From Bacteroidota bacterium (lineage in GTDB: Bacteria > Bacteroidota > Bacteroidia > Bacteroidales > Cfx3-03): a stretch of DNA of 64,000 nt. The position numbers and the translations under genes were made by a program. The notes beneath the pieces are model-generated. The model worked only from the letters and a program-made list of their open reading frames with translations. It did no database searches and had not been told where the DNA came from. Of this stretch, positions 35,805 to 45,636 are shown in pieces. Position 1 is the stretch's first letter. Every line of letters begins with the position of its first letter. Location: contig JACAUB010000001.1 of NCBI GenBank assembly GCA_013390605.1, positions 3,069,809-3,133,808 on the forward strand. Direction: 5' to 3'.

Positions 35805-35924
35805 TCCGAATAGATTTTGGATTTCTTCAGAAAAATAAGTATAAAAAATGAATTATCTCTACTTTTTTCTTAAAAAAAGAAAGCTGATCCAAATAACTTT
35901 AACTACCACAATTGCGTTAGTTTT

Positions 35925-36956
35925 CTATCGCTCGGCATTTGATAAATACATCAGGTTACAGAGCTTGTAAATAATACGAGCACCCACATTGGCATCCCAT
36001 TCGTCTTCACCCGGAGCTACCTCTGTAACATCAAAACCAATAATAGTTCTACCTGATTCCACTAACTGCCGCAGGAGGTATACTGCTTTCTGAAAACTCA
36101 GTCCCCCTGGCACAGGAGTACCGGTATTAGGGCATAATTCCGGGCTTAAACCATCTATATCAAAACTAACATATACATTCTGTGGTAGATATCTCACAAT
36201 TTCCGTACAAAGTTCTTTCCACGTTTTTCCTTCAAAAGCTGCAGCAGCCAATAAATAATCATCAAATTGAACGATTCGATCATCCGAACTAATTAATTTA
36301 ACCTCATCCTCACATTCATCACGAACGGCAACCTGTATTAGCTTTGAAATCCCCTCTAGCTTAAGCGCATTATACATAATCGATGCATGCGAATAGGTAA
36401 ATCCTTCATAGGCCTGCCGCAAATCAGCATGTGCATCAATATGTAGAATACCAAATCCTGGATTTAGCTCAGCCAAAGCGTGCATAAATCCGAGAGGAAC
36501 ACTATGTTCTCCTCCTATTAAACCTATTAGCTTTCCTTTTTGTAATAATTGTTTCGCACTTTGAAAAATCTTTTGATTTAAAAGTAAGGATGCTGCATTT
36601 ACAGTTGCTAAATCTGCTGAAATGGCAGATTGATCTCCCCCATTCTCCAGATGAGAAATAACTTTTTCAGCTAACGGACGCATTGCTTCATTCAAAAACT
36701 TCACTTCAGTATCTATAGGGAGTGTGCCAATGCCAATTTTCCACGCATCTTCAACATCAAAATCAAAAAAATCGAGCTGAGGAGAGGCTGCAATAATTGC
36801 CTCCGGACCCTTTGAAGTACCCGGTCTATATGACGTAGTAACATCCCATGGAACAGATATTAAAACCACCGAGGCCTCATCAACAGTATAAGGCATTCCA
36901 AAATAGTTTCCATTAGCAACCGCAGCAGCATTTGGATTAAAGTCATTTTTCTCCAT
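35925..36956 (-). CDS. speB: Agmatinase/arginase-family ureohydrolase, probable agmatinase
   Basis: A 343-residue ureohydrolase with all manganese-binding motifs: GGEHSVPLG, ILHIDAHADLRQAYEG and YVSFDIDGLSPELCPNTGTP. Agmatinase, arginase and formimidoylglutamase share these. The divergent neighbour encodes a carboxyspermidine-dehydrogenase-like protein, which supports agmatinase, i.e. making putrescine, but substrate is inferred. A TAACTTTG box at 36977-36984 on the minus strand may be its -7 element. Confidence 0.78.
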   Translation of the reverse strand: MEKNDFNPNAAAVANGNYFGMPYTVDEASVVLISVPWDVTTSYRPGTSKGPEAIIAASPQLDFFDFDVEDAWKIGIGTLPIDTEVKFLNEAMRPLAEKVISHLENGGDQSAISADLATVNAASLLLNQKIFQSAKQLLQKGKLIGLIGGEHSVPLGFMHALAELNPGFGILHIDAHADLRQAYEGFTYSHASIMYNALKLEGISKLIQVAVRDECEDEVKLISSDDRIVQFDDYLLAAAAFEGKTWKELCTEIVRYLPQNVYVSFDIDGLSPELCPNTGTPVPGGLSFQKAVYLLRQLVESGRTIIGFDVTEVAPGEDEWDANVGARIIYKLCNLMYLSNAER

Positions 36957-37139
36957 AACCGATAATTATAATTGCACAAAGTTAAGCATGTATAAATGAG
37001 TTTAATGAAGTTGACTAAAAATAGAATAAAAAATGCCACAAATGATTAACTTTGCCACGAATAGCTCATTCTATTAATAGAGCGCTATTACCTTTTCTAT
37101 TGTTTAATATACACTGATAAACACAACATTATCAAAAAA

Positions 37140-38333
37140 ATGGGAAAAGTTTTAATTATTGGAGCAGGCGGTGTTGGTACCGTAGTTGCACATAAAGTGG
37201 TAGCTAATCCTGATGTCTTTACAGAAATCATGCTTGCTAGCCGCACCAAATCAAAATGTGATGATATAGCCCGAGCTATTGGCGGTAATCGTATTCGTAC
37301 AGCTGCTGTCAATGCAGACAATGTACCCGAACTGGTAAAACTTCTTAACGATTTTAAACCTGAACTGGTTATCAACGTAGCACTCCCCTATCAGGATTTG
37401 CACATTATGGACGCATGTTTGGAAGCAGGTGTTAATTATATGGATACCGCCAATTACGAACCTTTAGATGAGGCCAAATATGAATATAAATGGCAATGGG
37501 CATATAAAGACAAATTTCAAAAAGCAGGTTTAACTGCTATTCTCGGATGTGGTTTCGATCCTGGTGTTACAAGTATCTACACTGCATTTGCTGCAAAACA
37601 TCATTTCGATGAAATTCAATATCTCGACATCGTTGACTGTAATGCAGGTGATCATCATAAAGCCTTTGCTACAAATTTCAATCCTGAAATAAACATTCGC
37701 GAAGTAACTCAAAAAGGTAAATATTGGGAAAATGGCGAATGGATTGAAACAGAGCCACATCAAATTCACAAGCCACTAAACTATCCTGAAATAGGCCCCA
37801 AAGAATCTTACTTAATCTACCACGAAGAACTTGAATCATTAGTAAAGAACTATCCAACATTAAAACGTGCACGTTTCTGGATGACATTTGGGCAAGAATA
37901 TCTCACCCATCTTCGTGTAATTCAAAACATTGGTATGGCCAGCATCGAGCCAATCATGTATAATGGCGTTGAAATTGTACCCATTCAATTTCTAAAAGCT
38001 GTTCTACCTAATCCGGGAGATCTTGGCGAAAACTACACAGGTTGGACATCTATCGGGTGTCGTATCCGAGGTATAAAAGATGGACAAGAAAAGTCCTACT
38101 ATATTTACAACAACTGTAGTCACGAAGTAGCCTATCAAGAGACCGGAACACAGGGCGTCAGCTATACTACCGGCGTTCCTGCTATGATTGGAGCCATGAT
38201 GTTTATGAAAGGATTATGGAAGAAACCAGGAGTATTCAACGTTGAAGAGTTTGATCCAGATCCATTTATGATCGAACTCAATAAAAACGGATTACCATGG
38301 ATAGAGGTTCATGACTCTGATCTGGAACTCTGA
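37140..38333 (+). CDS. Saccharopine-dehydrogenase-family protein, probable carboxy(nor)spermidine dehydrogenase
   Basis: A 397-residue NAD(P)-dependent enzyme with an N-terminal Rossmann motif (KVLIIGAGGVGTVVAHKVV), a CGFDPGVTSIYTAFAAKH segment, and a long C-terminal domain. Length and motifs fit the carboxynorspermidine synthase branch (single catalytic domain) better than true saccharopine dehydrogenase. Such enzymes condense putrescine or diaminopropane with aspartate semialdehyde, in the alternative spermidine route common in Bacteroidota. A TAACTTTG box lies at 37047-37054. The decarboxylase partner is not in the window. Confidence 0.8.
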   Translation: MGKVLIIGAGGVGTVVAHKVVANPDVFTEIMLASRTKSKCDDIARAIGGNRIRTAAVNADNVPELVKLLNDFKPELVINVALPYQDLHIMDACLEAGVNYMDTANYEPLDEAKYEYKWQWAYKDKFQKAGLTAILGCGFDPGVTSIYTAFAAKHHFDEIQYLDIVDCNAGDHHKAFATNFNPEINIREVTQKGKYWENGEWIETEPHQIHKPLNYPEIGPKESYLIYHEELESLVKNYPTLKRARFWMTFGQEYLTHLRVIQNIGMASIEPIMYNGVEIVPIQFLKAVLPNPGDLGENYTGWTSIGCRIRGIKDGQEKSYYIYNNCSHEVAYQETGTQGVSYTTGVPAMIGAMMFMKGLWKKPGVFNVEEFDPDPFMIELNKNGLPWIEVHDSDLEL

Positions 38334-38342
38334 TAAACGCAT

Positions 38343-38378
38343 AAAGAATGCCCGGACTCATCTCCGGGCATTCTTGCT
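38343..38378 (+). terminator. Terminator after the saccharopine-dehydrogenase-family gene
   Basis: The stem AAGAATGCCCGGA / TCCGGGCATTCTT with a 5-base loop lies about ten bases after the stop codon, with a short T-rich tail. Confidence 0.85.
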
Positions 38379-38443
38379 TTATAAATGAGTTAGTTTCATT
38401 AACAAGTCTACTGTTTTTATGCTAACAAATCTTTCAAAATAGC

Positions 38444-38472
38444 TTGTTAAAAGAATAAGATTTATACCTTTG
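38444..38472 (+). promoter_or_regulatory. Promoter of gcvP
   Basis: TTG at 38444-38446 and TACCTTTG at 38465-38472 are spaced by 18 bases, a good fit to the Bacteroidota -33/-7 consensus. The gcvP ATG lies 49 bases downstream. Confidence 0.72.
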
Positions 38473-38521
38473 CAAAAAATTTCTCTGATTAATCACTGTC
38501 TATCCAAACAATTATAACCAA

Positions 38522-41395
38522 ATGATAACCAACAATTTTGTTGATCGTCACCTCGGCCCACGACCTGAAGAGGTGGAACTAATGTTAAAAAAAATCGGTG
38601 TTTCATCTATTGAACAATTGATTGATGAAACCGTGCCGGCTGCTATTCGACTACAAGAGCCGCTCGATCTTCCAAAAGGTTTAAATGAATACGAATATCT
38701 TCAACACATCAAAACCATTGGCGCAAAAAACAAAATATTTAAATCGTTCATTGGAATGGGTTATTATAACACCATCACTCCTGGTGTTATAACCCGAAAT
38801 ATTCTTGAAAATCCAGGTTGGTACACTAGTTATACCCCATATCAAGCTGAAATTTCACAAGGTCGACTCGAAGCACTTCTTACTTTCCAGACGATGGTTG
38901 CCGATTTAACGGGTATGCCTATGTCGAACTGTTCATTACTCGATGAAGCAACTTCGGTTGCCGAAGCCATGATCATGACCTTCAATGCAAGATCTCGTCA
39001 GGCTGTTAAAAATGGAGCTAATCAGTTCTTTATCGACACCAATATGTTTCCCCAAACGATTGATGTTTTACGCACTCGTTCTGCTCCCCTTGGTATAGAG
39101 ATTGTTTTAGGGAAGGCTGAAGAATTTACCTTTACCGATAAGGTATTTGGTGCTGCAATTCAATATCCAACTTTAACCGGCGAAGTAAAAGACTATGCTG
39201 TTTTTGTTGAAAAGGCACACGCCGTAAATGCTCTTGTTGCTGTTTCTGTAGATTTATTAAGTCTTGCTCTGTTAGCTCCTCCTGCTGAATGGGGTGCTGA
39301 TATTGTAACCGGTTCAGCACAACGATTTGGAGTTCCAATGGGATTTGGCGGACCGCATGCAGGCTTCCTGGCTACACGTGATGAATTCAAACGCCATATG
39401 CCCGGTCGCATTATTGGCGTCTCTATTGATGCACAAGGGAACCCTGCTCTACGTATGGCACTACAAACCCGCGAACAACATATCAAACGCGAACGTGCTA
39501 CATCCAATATCTGTACAGCGCAAGCCCTTTTAGCTATTATGGCCGGTATGTATGCTGTTTACCATGGTCCTAAAGGTATTCGCCAGATTGCACGTCATAT
39601 CAACATTCTGACCGGTGTATTAGCTCTGGAAATCGTCAAGTATGGTTATATTGTATTAAATGATAGCTGCTTTGACACCTTAACAATTGAAGCGCCATCG
39701 GCAAATGCTTTAACGGCCCTTAAGGCATTATCTCTTCAGTCTGAATTGAACTTCAGATATGATGATAAAACTACTTTTGGAATCAGTGTTGACGAAACTA
39801 CTTCGCTTGACGACATTAATATGATTCTAAAGGTTTGTGCGCTGGCAAATCAAAAATCATTCACTGCTTTTGTTTGTAATCCGGCTGAATGCGAGTTGAT
39901 CACAACAATTCCTGCATCTTTGCAACGTACCAGCGAATATCTAACTCATCCTGTTTTTAACCGCAACCATTCTGAAACAGAAATGATGCGTTACCTCAAG
40001 AAACTAGAGGAGAAAGATCTATCATTAAACCGTGCCATGATTCCACTCGGATCATGTACAATGAAACTAAATGGAGCTGTTGAGTTGTTTCATATGAGCT
40101 GGCCCGAATTCGGAGCTATCCATCCTTTTGTACCAGCTGATCAGGCTGCAGGATATCTTGAAATCATTGAAGAGATGAACCGTATATTCTGTATTATAAC
40201 AGGATTTGCTGGAATGTCGTTCCAACCTAACTCAGGGGCAGCAGGCGAATACACCGGATTAATGGTAATTCGTCAATACCATATCAGTCGTGGACAAGGT
40301 TCACGTAATATCTGTCTCATTCCTGCCTCAGCCCATGGAACCAATCCTGCCAGTGCCGCAATGGCAGGTATGGAAGTTGTTGTAGTTAAGTGTGACGATA
40401 ATGGAAATATTGATTTAACCGATCTTCGGGCAAAAGCAGAACAACATAAAGATAAACTTTCTGCATTAATGGTTACATATCCATCTACCCACGGAGTGTT
40501 TGAAGAAGGAATTCTTGAAGTAATGGATATAATCCATGAAAATGGTGGACAGGTATACATGGACGGTGCGAATATGAATGCACAGGTTGGCTTGACTAAT
40601 CCTGGCACAATTGGTGCTGATGTATGCCACCTTAATCTTCACAAAACATTTGCCATTCCCCACGGTGGTGGTGGCCCTGGCATTGGACCTATCGGCGCTG
40701 CCGAACATCTTGTACCATTCCTCCCTGGTCATTCAGTTATAAAAACAGGAGGTAATGCAGCCATTCATGCCGTAGCAGCAGCTCCATTTGGAAGTCCATT
40801 AGTTTTACCAATTTCATATGCTTATGTCAAGCTGATGGGAGGCGAAGGTCTAAAGAAGGCTACTGAATATGCTATCTTAAACGCCAACTACATTAAAACC
40901 AGTTTAGAAAATGATTATAAGATTTTATACACTGGTAAAAATAATCGTTGTGCCCATGAGATGATTCTCGATTGCAATGCATTTAGCATGAGCGCTGATA
41001 TTGCCGTAACTGATATTGCAAAACGTTTAATGGATTATGGATTTCATGCCCCAACTGTTGCATTTCCAGTACACGGAACATTAATGGTCGAACCCACAGA
41101 AAGCGAACCATTGAGTGAAATTGATCGTTTAATCAATGCATTAATTTCAATCCGTAACGAGATTCGCGAAATTGAAGAGGGTAAAGCCGAAAAAGGAAAT
41201 AACATTTTGAAATCAGCACCACATACTGCAAAGGTCGTAACAGCTGATGAATGGACACGCCCATATAGCCGCCAACGTGCAGCTTTCCCAATGGAACATG
41301 ATGACAAGTTCTGGCCTTCTGTTGGACGATTGGATGATGCATTTGGCGATCGTAATCTGGTTTGCACTTGCCCTCCGGTTAGTTCATATTGCTAA
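38522..41395 (+). CDS. gcvP: Glycine dehydrogenase (aminomethyl-transferring), P-protein
   Basis: A 957-residue PLP enzyme of normal length for the one-chain P-protein, with two homologous halves. The N-terminal half has FIGMGYYNTITPGVI and YTPYQAEISQGRLEAL; the C-terminal half holds the PLP lysine in CHLNLHKTFAIPHGGGGPG (near residue 704). It decarboxylates glycine and passes the methylamine group to the lipoylated H-protein. The other cleavage-system genes (gcvT, gcvH) are not in the window, as is usual when the system is dispersed in Bacteroidota. Confidence 0.97.
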   Translation: MITNNFVDRHLGPRPEEVELMLKKIGVSSIEQLIDETVPAAIRLQEPLDLPKGLNEYEYLQHIKTIGAKNKIFKSFIGMGYYNTITPGVITRNILENPGWYTSYTPYQAEISQGRLEALLTFQTMVADLTGMPMSNCSLLDEATSVAEAMIMTFNARSRQAVKNGANQFFIDTNMFPQTIDVLRTRSAPLGIEIVLGKAEEFTFTDKVFGAAIQYPTLTGEVKDYAVFVEKAHAVNALVAVSVDLLSLALLAPPAEWGADIVTGSAQRFGVPMGFGGPHAGFLATRDEFKRHMPGRIIGVSIDAQGNPALRMALQTREQHIKRERATSNICTAQALLAIMAGMYAVYHGPKGIRQIARHINILTGVLALEIVKYGYIVLNDSCFDTLTIEAPSANALTALKALSLQSELNFRYDDKTTFGISVDETTSLDDINMILKVCALANQKSFTAFVCNPAECELITTIPASLQRTSEYLTHPVFNRNHSETEMMRYLKKLEEKDLSLNRAMIPLGSCTMKLNGAVELFHMSWPEFGAIHPFVPADQAAGYLEIIEEMNRIFCIITGFAGMSFQPNSGAAGEYTGLMVIRQYHISRGQGSRNICLIPASAHGTNPASAAMAGMEVVVVKCDDNGNIDLTDLRAKAEQHKDKLSALMVTYPSTHGVFEEGILEVMDIIHENGGQVYMDGANMNAQVGLTNPGTIGADVCHLNLHKTFAIPHGGGGPGIGPIGAAEHLVPFLPGHSVIKTGGNAAIHAVAAAPFGSPLVLPISYAYVKLMGGEGLKKATEYAILNANYIKTSLENDYKILYTGKNNRCAHEMILDCNAFSMSADIAVTDIAKRLMDYGFHAPTVAFPVHGTLMVEPTESEPLSEIDRLINALISIRNEIREIEEGKAEKGNNILKSAPHTAKVVTADEWTRPYSRQRAAFPMEHDDKFWPSVGRLDDAFGDRNLVCTCPPVSSYC

Positions 41396-41438
41396 AACAA
41401 GTTAACTTTTATAACAGGTTACGATAAATAATTAATTC

Positions 41439-41472
41439 AAGGCCGTCTCAATACCTTTTGAGGCGGCCTTTG
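41439..41472 (+). terminator. Terminator of gcvP
   Basis: AAGGCCGTCTCAA / TTGAGGCGGCCTT forms a 13-bp stem (one G-T pair) with a 5-base loop, followed by TTTGTCG. The T tail is short. Confidence 0.82.
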
Positions 41473-41990
41473 TCGTAAAAAAGACAGCTAATATATTGAT
41501 TTTACATTGCAATAAGTGTAATTTTACATCAGTATCTATTTTATTAAAATCTTTTAGACATTTTTTGATTCCCTTTTCAATGAAATTCAAAACTAAATAA
41601 AACAACAATCAACGGCTCTTTTATCATTGGCCAGTAACAATAATATAATTATGGTACAATTATGTTCTATTCTAAAAACAACGCAATTGTCAGCCAAAAA
41701 AAAATCTATTGTATACCTAATGCAGCACTTGGATAAGAATAGGGTTAGATTAGGATATGATTAGAGTCAGATTAGGATTACACCTTAAACACAGGATGAT
41801 TATCAGGAAATTATCAAAGCTATTTATATAAAGAATAGAAAGATGGTATTCCAGAATCAGAGAAGTGATAAAATAATCTTTAGAATTGAACCTCATAAAG
41901 TTAACATATAATTTAATCATTGTAACCATTCCAGTCAAAGATTTTTTTGAAAAAAAAGAAGACTAAAAACACAATAAAAAAACGAACAAA
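41473..41990. other. AT-rich intergenic region upstream of the flavodoxin gene
   Basis: About 520 bases without a supportable gene. It holds the second copy of the dispersed repeat (41714-41813). No TAnnTTTG box was recognised close to the flavodoxin start. Confidence 0.55.
41714..41813 (+). repeat. 100-bp dispersed repeat, copy 2, with four 11-bp tandem units
   Basis: Gap-free partner of 7749-7848. The tandem units are at 41736-41746, 41747-41757, 41758-41768 and 41769-41779 (for example AGATTAGGATA, TGATTAGAGTC). The conserved ATTATCAG occurs again at the same distance downstream. It ends about 180 bases before the flavodoxin gene, in the same orientation relative to its downstream gene as copy 1. 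Confidence 0.8.
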
Positions 41991-42473
41991 ATGAGTATAG
42001 CTATCCTGTTTGCAAGTAAACACGGCACAACTGAAAAAGTAGCCTCACAGATCGCCACACTTCTTGAAGATCACAAACCAATTATTCTAAATCTTAAAAA
42101 GAACCCAATGCCTGATTTATCAGCATATAATACGGTTTTAATTGGTGGATCTATTTATGCAGGTGGAATTCAAAAAAGGATAACCGTTTTAATTAAAGAA
42201 AACGCTGAAGTCCTTTTACAAAAGAAAATAGCACTATTTCTTTGTTGTATGAATGAAAAAGAAGCAGAAAACGAATTTAATACAGCATACCCTGATTGGC
42301 TACGGTCGCATTCTGTAAGTAACAAAATTATCGGAGGAGAATATAATCTCGATAAAATGAATTTTATTGAAAAATTTCTTGTACGGAAAATATCAGGGAC
42401 CAAAACGTCAATCTCAAAAATAGATCAAACCAAAATCGTTGAACTTGTTAAAGACCTAAATACAAAACCGTAA
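41991..42473 (+). CDS. Flavodoxin-domain protein, HemG-like
   Basis: A 160-residue flavodoxin-fold protein. The FMN phosphate loop is FASKHGTTEKVASQI at residues 8-22, and the ring-binding loop is GGSIYAGGIQKRI. Size and the late FLVRKISG segment match the flavodoxin_5 group that includes menaquinone-dependent protoporphyrinogen oxidase HemG, but haem synthesis is not proven. It lies just upstream of a cytochrome cluster on the same strand, separated by 163 bases. Confidence 0.8.
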   Translation: MSIAILFASKHGTTEKVASQIATLLEDHKPIILNLKKNPMPDLSAYNTVLIGGSIYAGGIQKRITVLIKENAEVLLQKKIALFLCCMNEKEAENEFNTAYPDWLRSHSVSNKIIGGEYNLDKMNFIEKFLVRKISGTKTSISKIDQTKIVELVKDLNTKP

Positions 42474-42636
42474 AAGACTTTGTATATGAGCTGATTACAC
42501 ATCTATTAGAAATAAACGCTATATATATTCATTCTAAAATAGGTATAATTTTATTTTTTTAACATTCAGGCAATACACTACCGAAATCCGTAATTATTTT
42601 TTATATTACTTTAGCGAAAATCAAAAGCATTTCACT

Positions 42637-43638
42637 ATGAAAAGAATAATCATCAGCTGTTTAATGGCGCTCATTTTATCCTGTTCTTGTGAAAAGGTAA
42701 TCTTAACAGATTCCACAACAACCCCTACTCCTGTTGCAGATATCATACCGCCAACAGTTTCCTCTTCTGACCCCGCAAGCGGAGCTACCAATGTGGCTAT
42801 AAACAAAACGATCGCAATTAGTTTTAGTGAAACAATGAATCCAACAACGATTAATGGAACAACGATCGTAGTGAAGCAGGGAAGCAGTGTAGTTTCAGGC
42901 ACAGTTGCATATTCTGGAACTACGGCTACATTTACATCAGGAAGCAACTTCAAAGCAAATACAACATATTCATGTACAATTTCAACAAGTGCTAAAGATT
43001 TGGCAGGAAATGCAATGGGTAATAATTATACATGGAGTTTTACAACAGGCAGCGTCGCTGACAAAATTCCACCTACAGTCACAGGATTAGATCCCGCAAG
43101 TGGAGCAACATCTGTTGCACTTAATAAGGTAATCACTGCAACCTTTAGTGAGGCTATCGATCCTTTAACTATTACTACAACAACATTTGTTGTAAAACAA
43201 GGATCAACAAGTATTGCCGGGGTAGTTACTGCTACAAGCCAAGCCGCAATTTTTACTCCTTCCGGTAATTATTCAGCAAATACCACATATACGGCAACGG
43301 TTACTACAGGTGTCAAAGATATAGCAGGAAATGCATTGGCAAGTAATTTTTCATGGTCTTTTACAACTTCTACCTCAGCATCAATCTCCTTTGCTACTGA
43401 TATCATTCCCATTCTGAATACTTGCGAAAGTTGCCATACCCATGGTTGGACTCCATCATCTATTGCTTCAACCTATTATACTAACTTAGTTAATAAAAGT
43501 TATGTGGTCCCTACAAATTATACCTCAAGCAAAATCTACTCAAAAATTAATGGAGGGCATCCGGGAACTGGTTATTTATCAACTACTAATAAAAATAAAA
43601 TTATCAGTTGGATGCAAGATGGCTCAAAAAACAACTAA
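42637..43638 (+). CDS. Lipoprotein with two Ig-like (Big_5) domains and a c-type haem motif
   Basis: A 333-residue exported protein. It has a lipoprotein signal (MALILSC, lipidated Cys near residue 16-18), two tandem Big_5-type domains (about residues 38-140 and 143-247; each begins IPPTV..DPASGAT and ends in WSFTT), and a C-terminal haem domain with one CxxCH (NTCESCHTHGW, near residue 265), followed by SKIYSKINGGHPGTGYLS. The last part resembles haem domains of planctomycete-type cytochromes. It is probably an outer-membrane or surface-attached cytochrome, first of the cytochrome cluster. Confidence 0.82.
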   Translation: MKRIIISCLMALILSCSCEKVILTDSTTTPTPVADIIPPTVSSSDPASGATNVAINKTIAISFSETMNPTTINGTTIVVKQGSSVVSGTVAYSGTTATFTSGSNFKANTTYSCTISTSAKDLAGNAMGNNYTWSFTTGSVADKIPPTVTGLDPASGATSVALNKVITATFSEAIDPLTITTTTFVVKQGSTSIAGVVTATSQAAIFTPSGNYSANTTYTATVTTGVKDIAGNALASNFSWSFTTSTSASISFATDIIPILNTCESCHTHGWTPSSIASTYYTNLVNKSYVVPTNYTSSKIYSKINGGHPGTGYLSTTNKNKIISWMQDGSKNN

Positions 43639-43725
43639 ATTTACGAAAAGCCCATCCTTACAATATTAAATTATTACCAAGCTGATTCTAAGTTATCGAT
43701 TACAATCACTAATATCTATAAACGA

Positions 43726-44595
43726 ATGCATTCAATGAAATCCATACTTGCTATTTTACTTTTATTTAGTGCGCTTCGATTATCGGCACAAGAGGAACCA
43801 GCTACAGAAAAAGATAACCGGCCCGTTAAGGACATTTTTGGATCATCGCAACTCTTCGATCAAGAGACTGCTAAATCAATACTTCCACATTCATTCGAAT
43901 TTCAAATTCAACATCGTTTCGGATTAATGAAAAATGGAATTACCGATCTATGGGGTATTTATTCATCTTCAAACATCAGGTTGGGTATTAACTATGGCAT
44001 CACAGACCGATTTTCTGTCGGTTTTGGAACAACCCGCAACTATAAACTTCAAGACCTCTCCTGGAAGTACGCAATTATAAAACAAACCAGATCTGGCAGC
44101 ATTCCATTATCAATCAGTTACTATGGTAATGTCGTTATCGATGCCAGAGATAAAACCTTTTTTGGGGCAGCAGCGGATTATAAATTTAAACATCGACTAT
44201 CCGTCTTTCATGAAATCATTATTGCCCGAAAGTTTACTGATAACTTCTCTTTCCAAATGGCACCCACAGTTTCGTATTTTAATGCCGTGAATGCAGGATA
44301 CAATAACTTCAATTATAATATAACTTTTGGTAGTCGCCTAAAGGTCACAAACAAGATGGGATTGATAGCAGGATATGCAGTTCCGATTCAAGTCGCGAAT
44401 GATAACAAGAATGCAACATTTAAACCTGAATCCAATCTTTCATTTGGTGTTGAAATGGGTACTAGCACGCATGTTTTTCAAATCTTTGTCACAAACTCCG
44501 ACTATCTCATAAATCAATATTCCTATTCTCTTAACACAAATAAAATAAGCAACGGCGACTTTCTTGTTGGGTTAAATATAACAGTTAAATTCTGA
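43726..44595 (+). CDS. DUF5777-like outer-membrane beta-barrel protein
   Basis: A 289-residue protein with a signal peptide (SILAILLLFSALRLSAQ) and about a dozen alternating amphipathic strands typical of a small outer-membrane barrel (SFEFQIQHRFGLM, IRLGINYGITDRFSVGFGT, and a final FLVGLNITVKF ending in Phe). It fits DUF5777 proteins of Bacteroidota, which I know only as a family of unknown function. It lies between two cytochrome genes (87 bases on each side), suggesting it provides the membrane pore or a docking site for them; this is inference. Confidence 0.75.
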   Translation: MHSMKSILAILLLFSALRLSAQEEPATEKDNRPVKDIFGSSQLFDQETAKSILPHSFEFQIQHRFGLMKNGITDLWGIYSSSNIRLGINYGITDRFSVGFGTTRNYKLQDLSWKYAIIKQTRSGSIPLSISYYGNVVIDARDKTFFGAAADYKFKHRLSVFHEIIIARKFTDNFSFQMAPTVSYFNAVNAGYNNFNYNITFGSRLKVTNKMGLIAGYAVPIQVANDNKNATFKPESNLSFGVEMGTSTHVFQIFVTNSDYLINQYSYSLNTNKISNGDFLVGLNITVKF

Positions 44596-44682
44596 TAAAA
44601 CAAGCATGTTCTTTAATCATAAATACTGGTGTAAGTTTAAAGAGCAAGTTCCATTCGACCTAAAGTTTAAATTTATATATCA

Positions 44683-45636
44683 ATGAAAATAAAGCTCTTA
44701 TTGGTATTGGGAATTATCTTTCTAACCCAATTCACATCGGGTCAGCACCCACGAAATCATCCTCTGGTTGCTGAGAATGGAGAATGCCTGAAGTGTCATG
44801 GACAATACGTCTACACCGTTCATTCCACGGATGGAAAAAAGCAGATGAAACGTCCCATGTCGCAAGCCTGTATGATCGCTATTCCTGAATATCAAAAAGC
44901 CATACATGGCAGCCTAAAATGTATTGATTGTCATGCTGAAGGTTATCAGAATACGCCACATCCGGCTGATCTACAGTTCGAATCAATTTACACGTGCACA
45001 GACTGTCATGAAGGAAGTAGAAAATTTAAAAAATTTCATCTCGACTCCATCGTTACAGGTTATGAAAAGAGTGTACATGCTAAAACGATGGCTAAAACAT
45101 TCTCATGTTGGAAGTGTCACAATCCACATACCTATATTAATGCATTCTCTGATCAATCCGATTTAAAGTCAGCGATCACTGTAAGTAACGCTACATGTCT
45201 GGACTGTCACAATAACCCGGTAAAATACAAACTATTAACAAATAAACCTGTCGACAATATCATAAAAGAACATGCATGGTTAAAACATCCGGAGCTCCAT
45301 TTAAAGAATATCCGGTGTGTAGATTGCCATGCTAAATTAACATCCGGAACATTTACGCCCCATGAAATTCTACCCGCCAAAGATGCCGTAAGAAAATGTA
45401 CTGCATGTCATTCTCAAAACAGTATACTTTCAAATAGTTTATTAAAATCAGATCAGAAAAGGAATCTGTTGGGATTCTCTAACAGTAAGTCGCTTGAATA
45501 TGCTTTCATCATGGGGGCGAACCGAAATATCTGGCTCAACATTATCAGCGCTTCACTTTTTGCACTTTTACTTGTCGGGCTCTTCATCCATTTAATTTTC
45601 ACAATACGTTATCGTAAACTACATAAAAATGGTTGA
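44683..45636 (+). CDS. Membrane-anchored heptahaem c-type cytochrome
   Basis: A 317-residue protein with a signal peptide and seven CxxCH haem motifs: CLKCH (35), CIDCH (80), CTDCH (105), CWKCH (142), CLDCH (172), CVDCH (212) and CTACH (239). A C-terminal transmembrane helix lies at about residues 284-307, followed by a basic tail, so the haem domain faces the periplasm and is anchored in the inner membrane. It overlaps the next gene (cytochrome b) by eight bases, which points to a two-protein quinol-oxidising complex. Confidence 0.9.
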   Translation: MKIKLLLVLGIIFLTQFTSGQHPRNHPLVAENGECLKCHGQYVYTVHSTDGKKQMKRPMSQACMIAIPEYQKAIHGSLKCIDCHAEGYQNTPHPADLQFESIYTCTDCHEGSRKFKKFHLDSIVTGYEKSVHAKTMAKTFSCWKCHNPHTYINAFSDQSDLKSAITVSNATCLDCHNNPVKYKLLTNKPVDNIIKEHAWLKHPELHLKNIRCVDCHAKLTSGTFTPHEILPAKDAVRKCTACHSQNSILSNSLLKSDQKRNLLGFSNSKSLEYAFIMGANRNIWLNIISASLFALLLVGLFIHLIFTIRYRKLHKNG

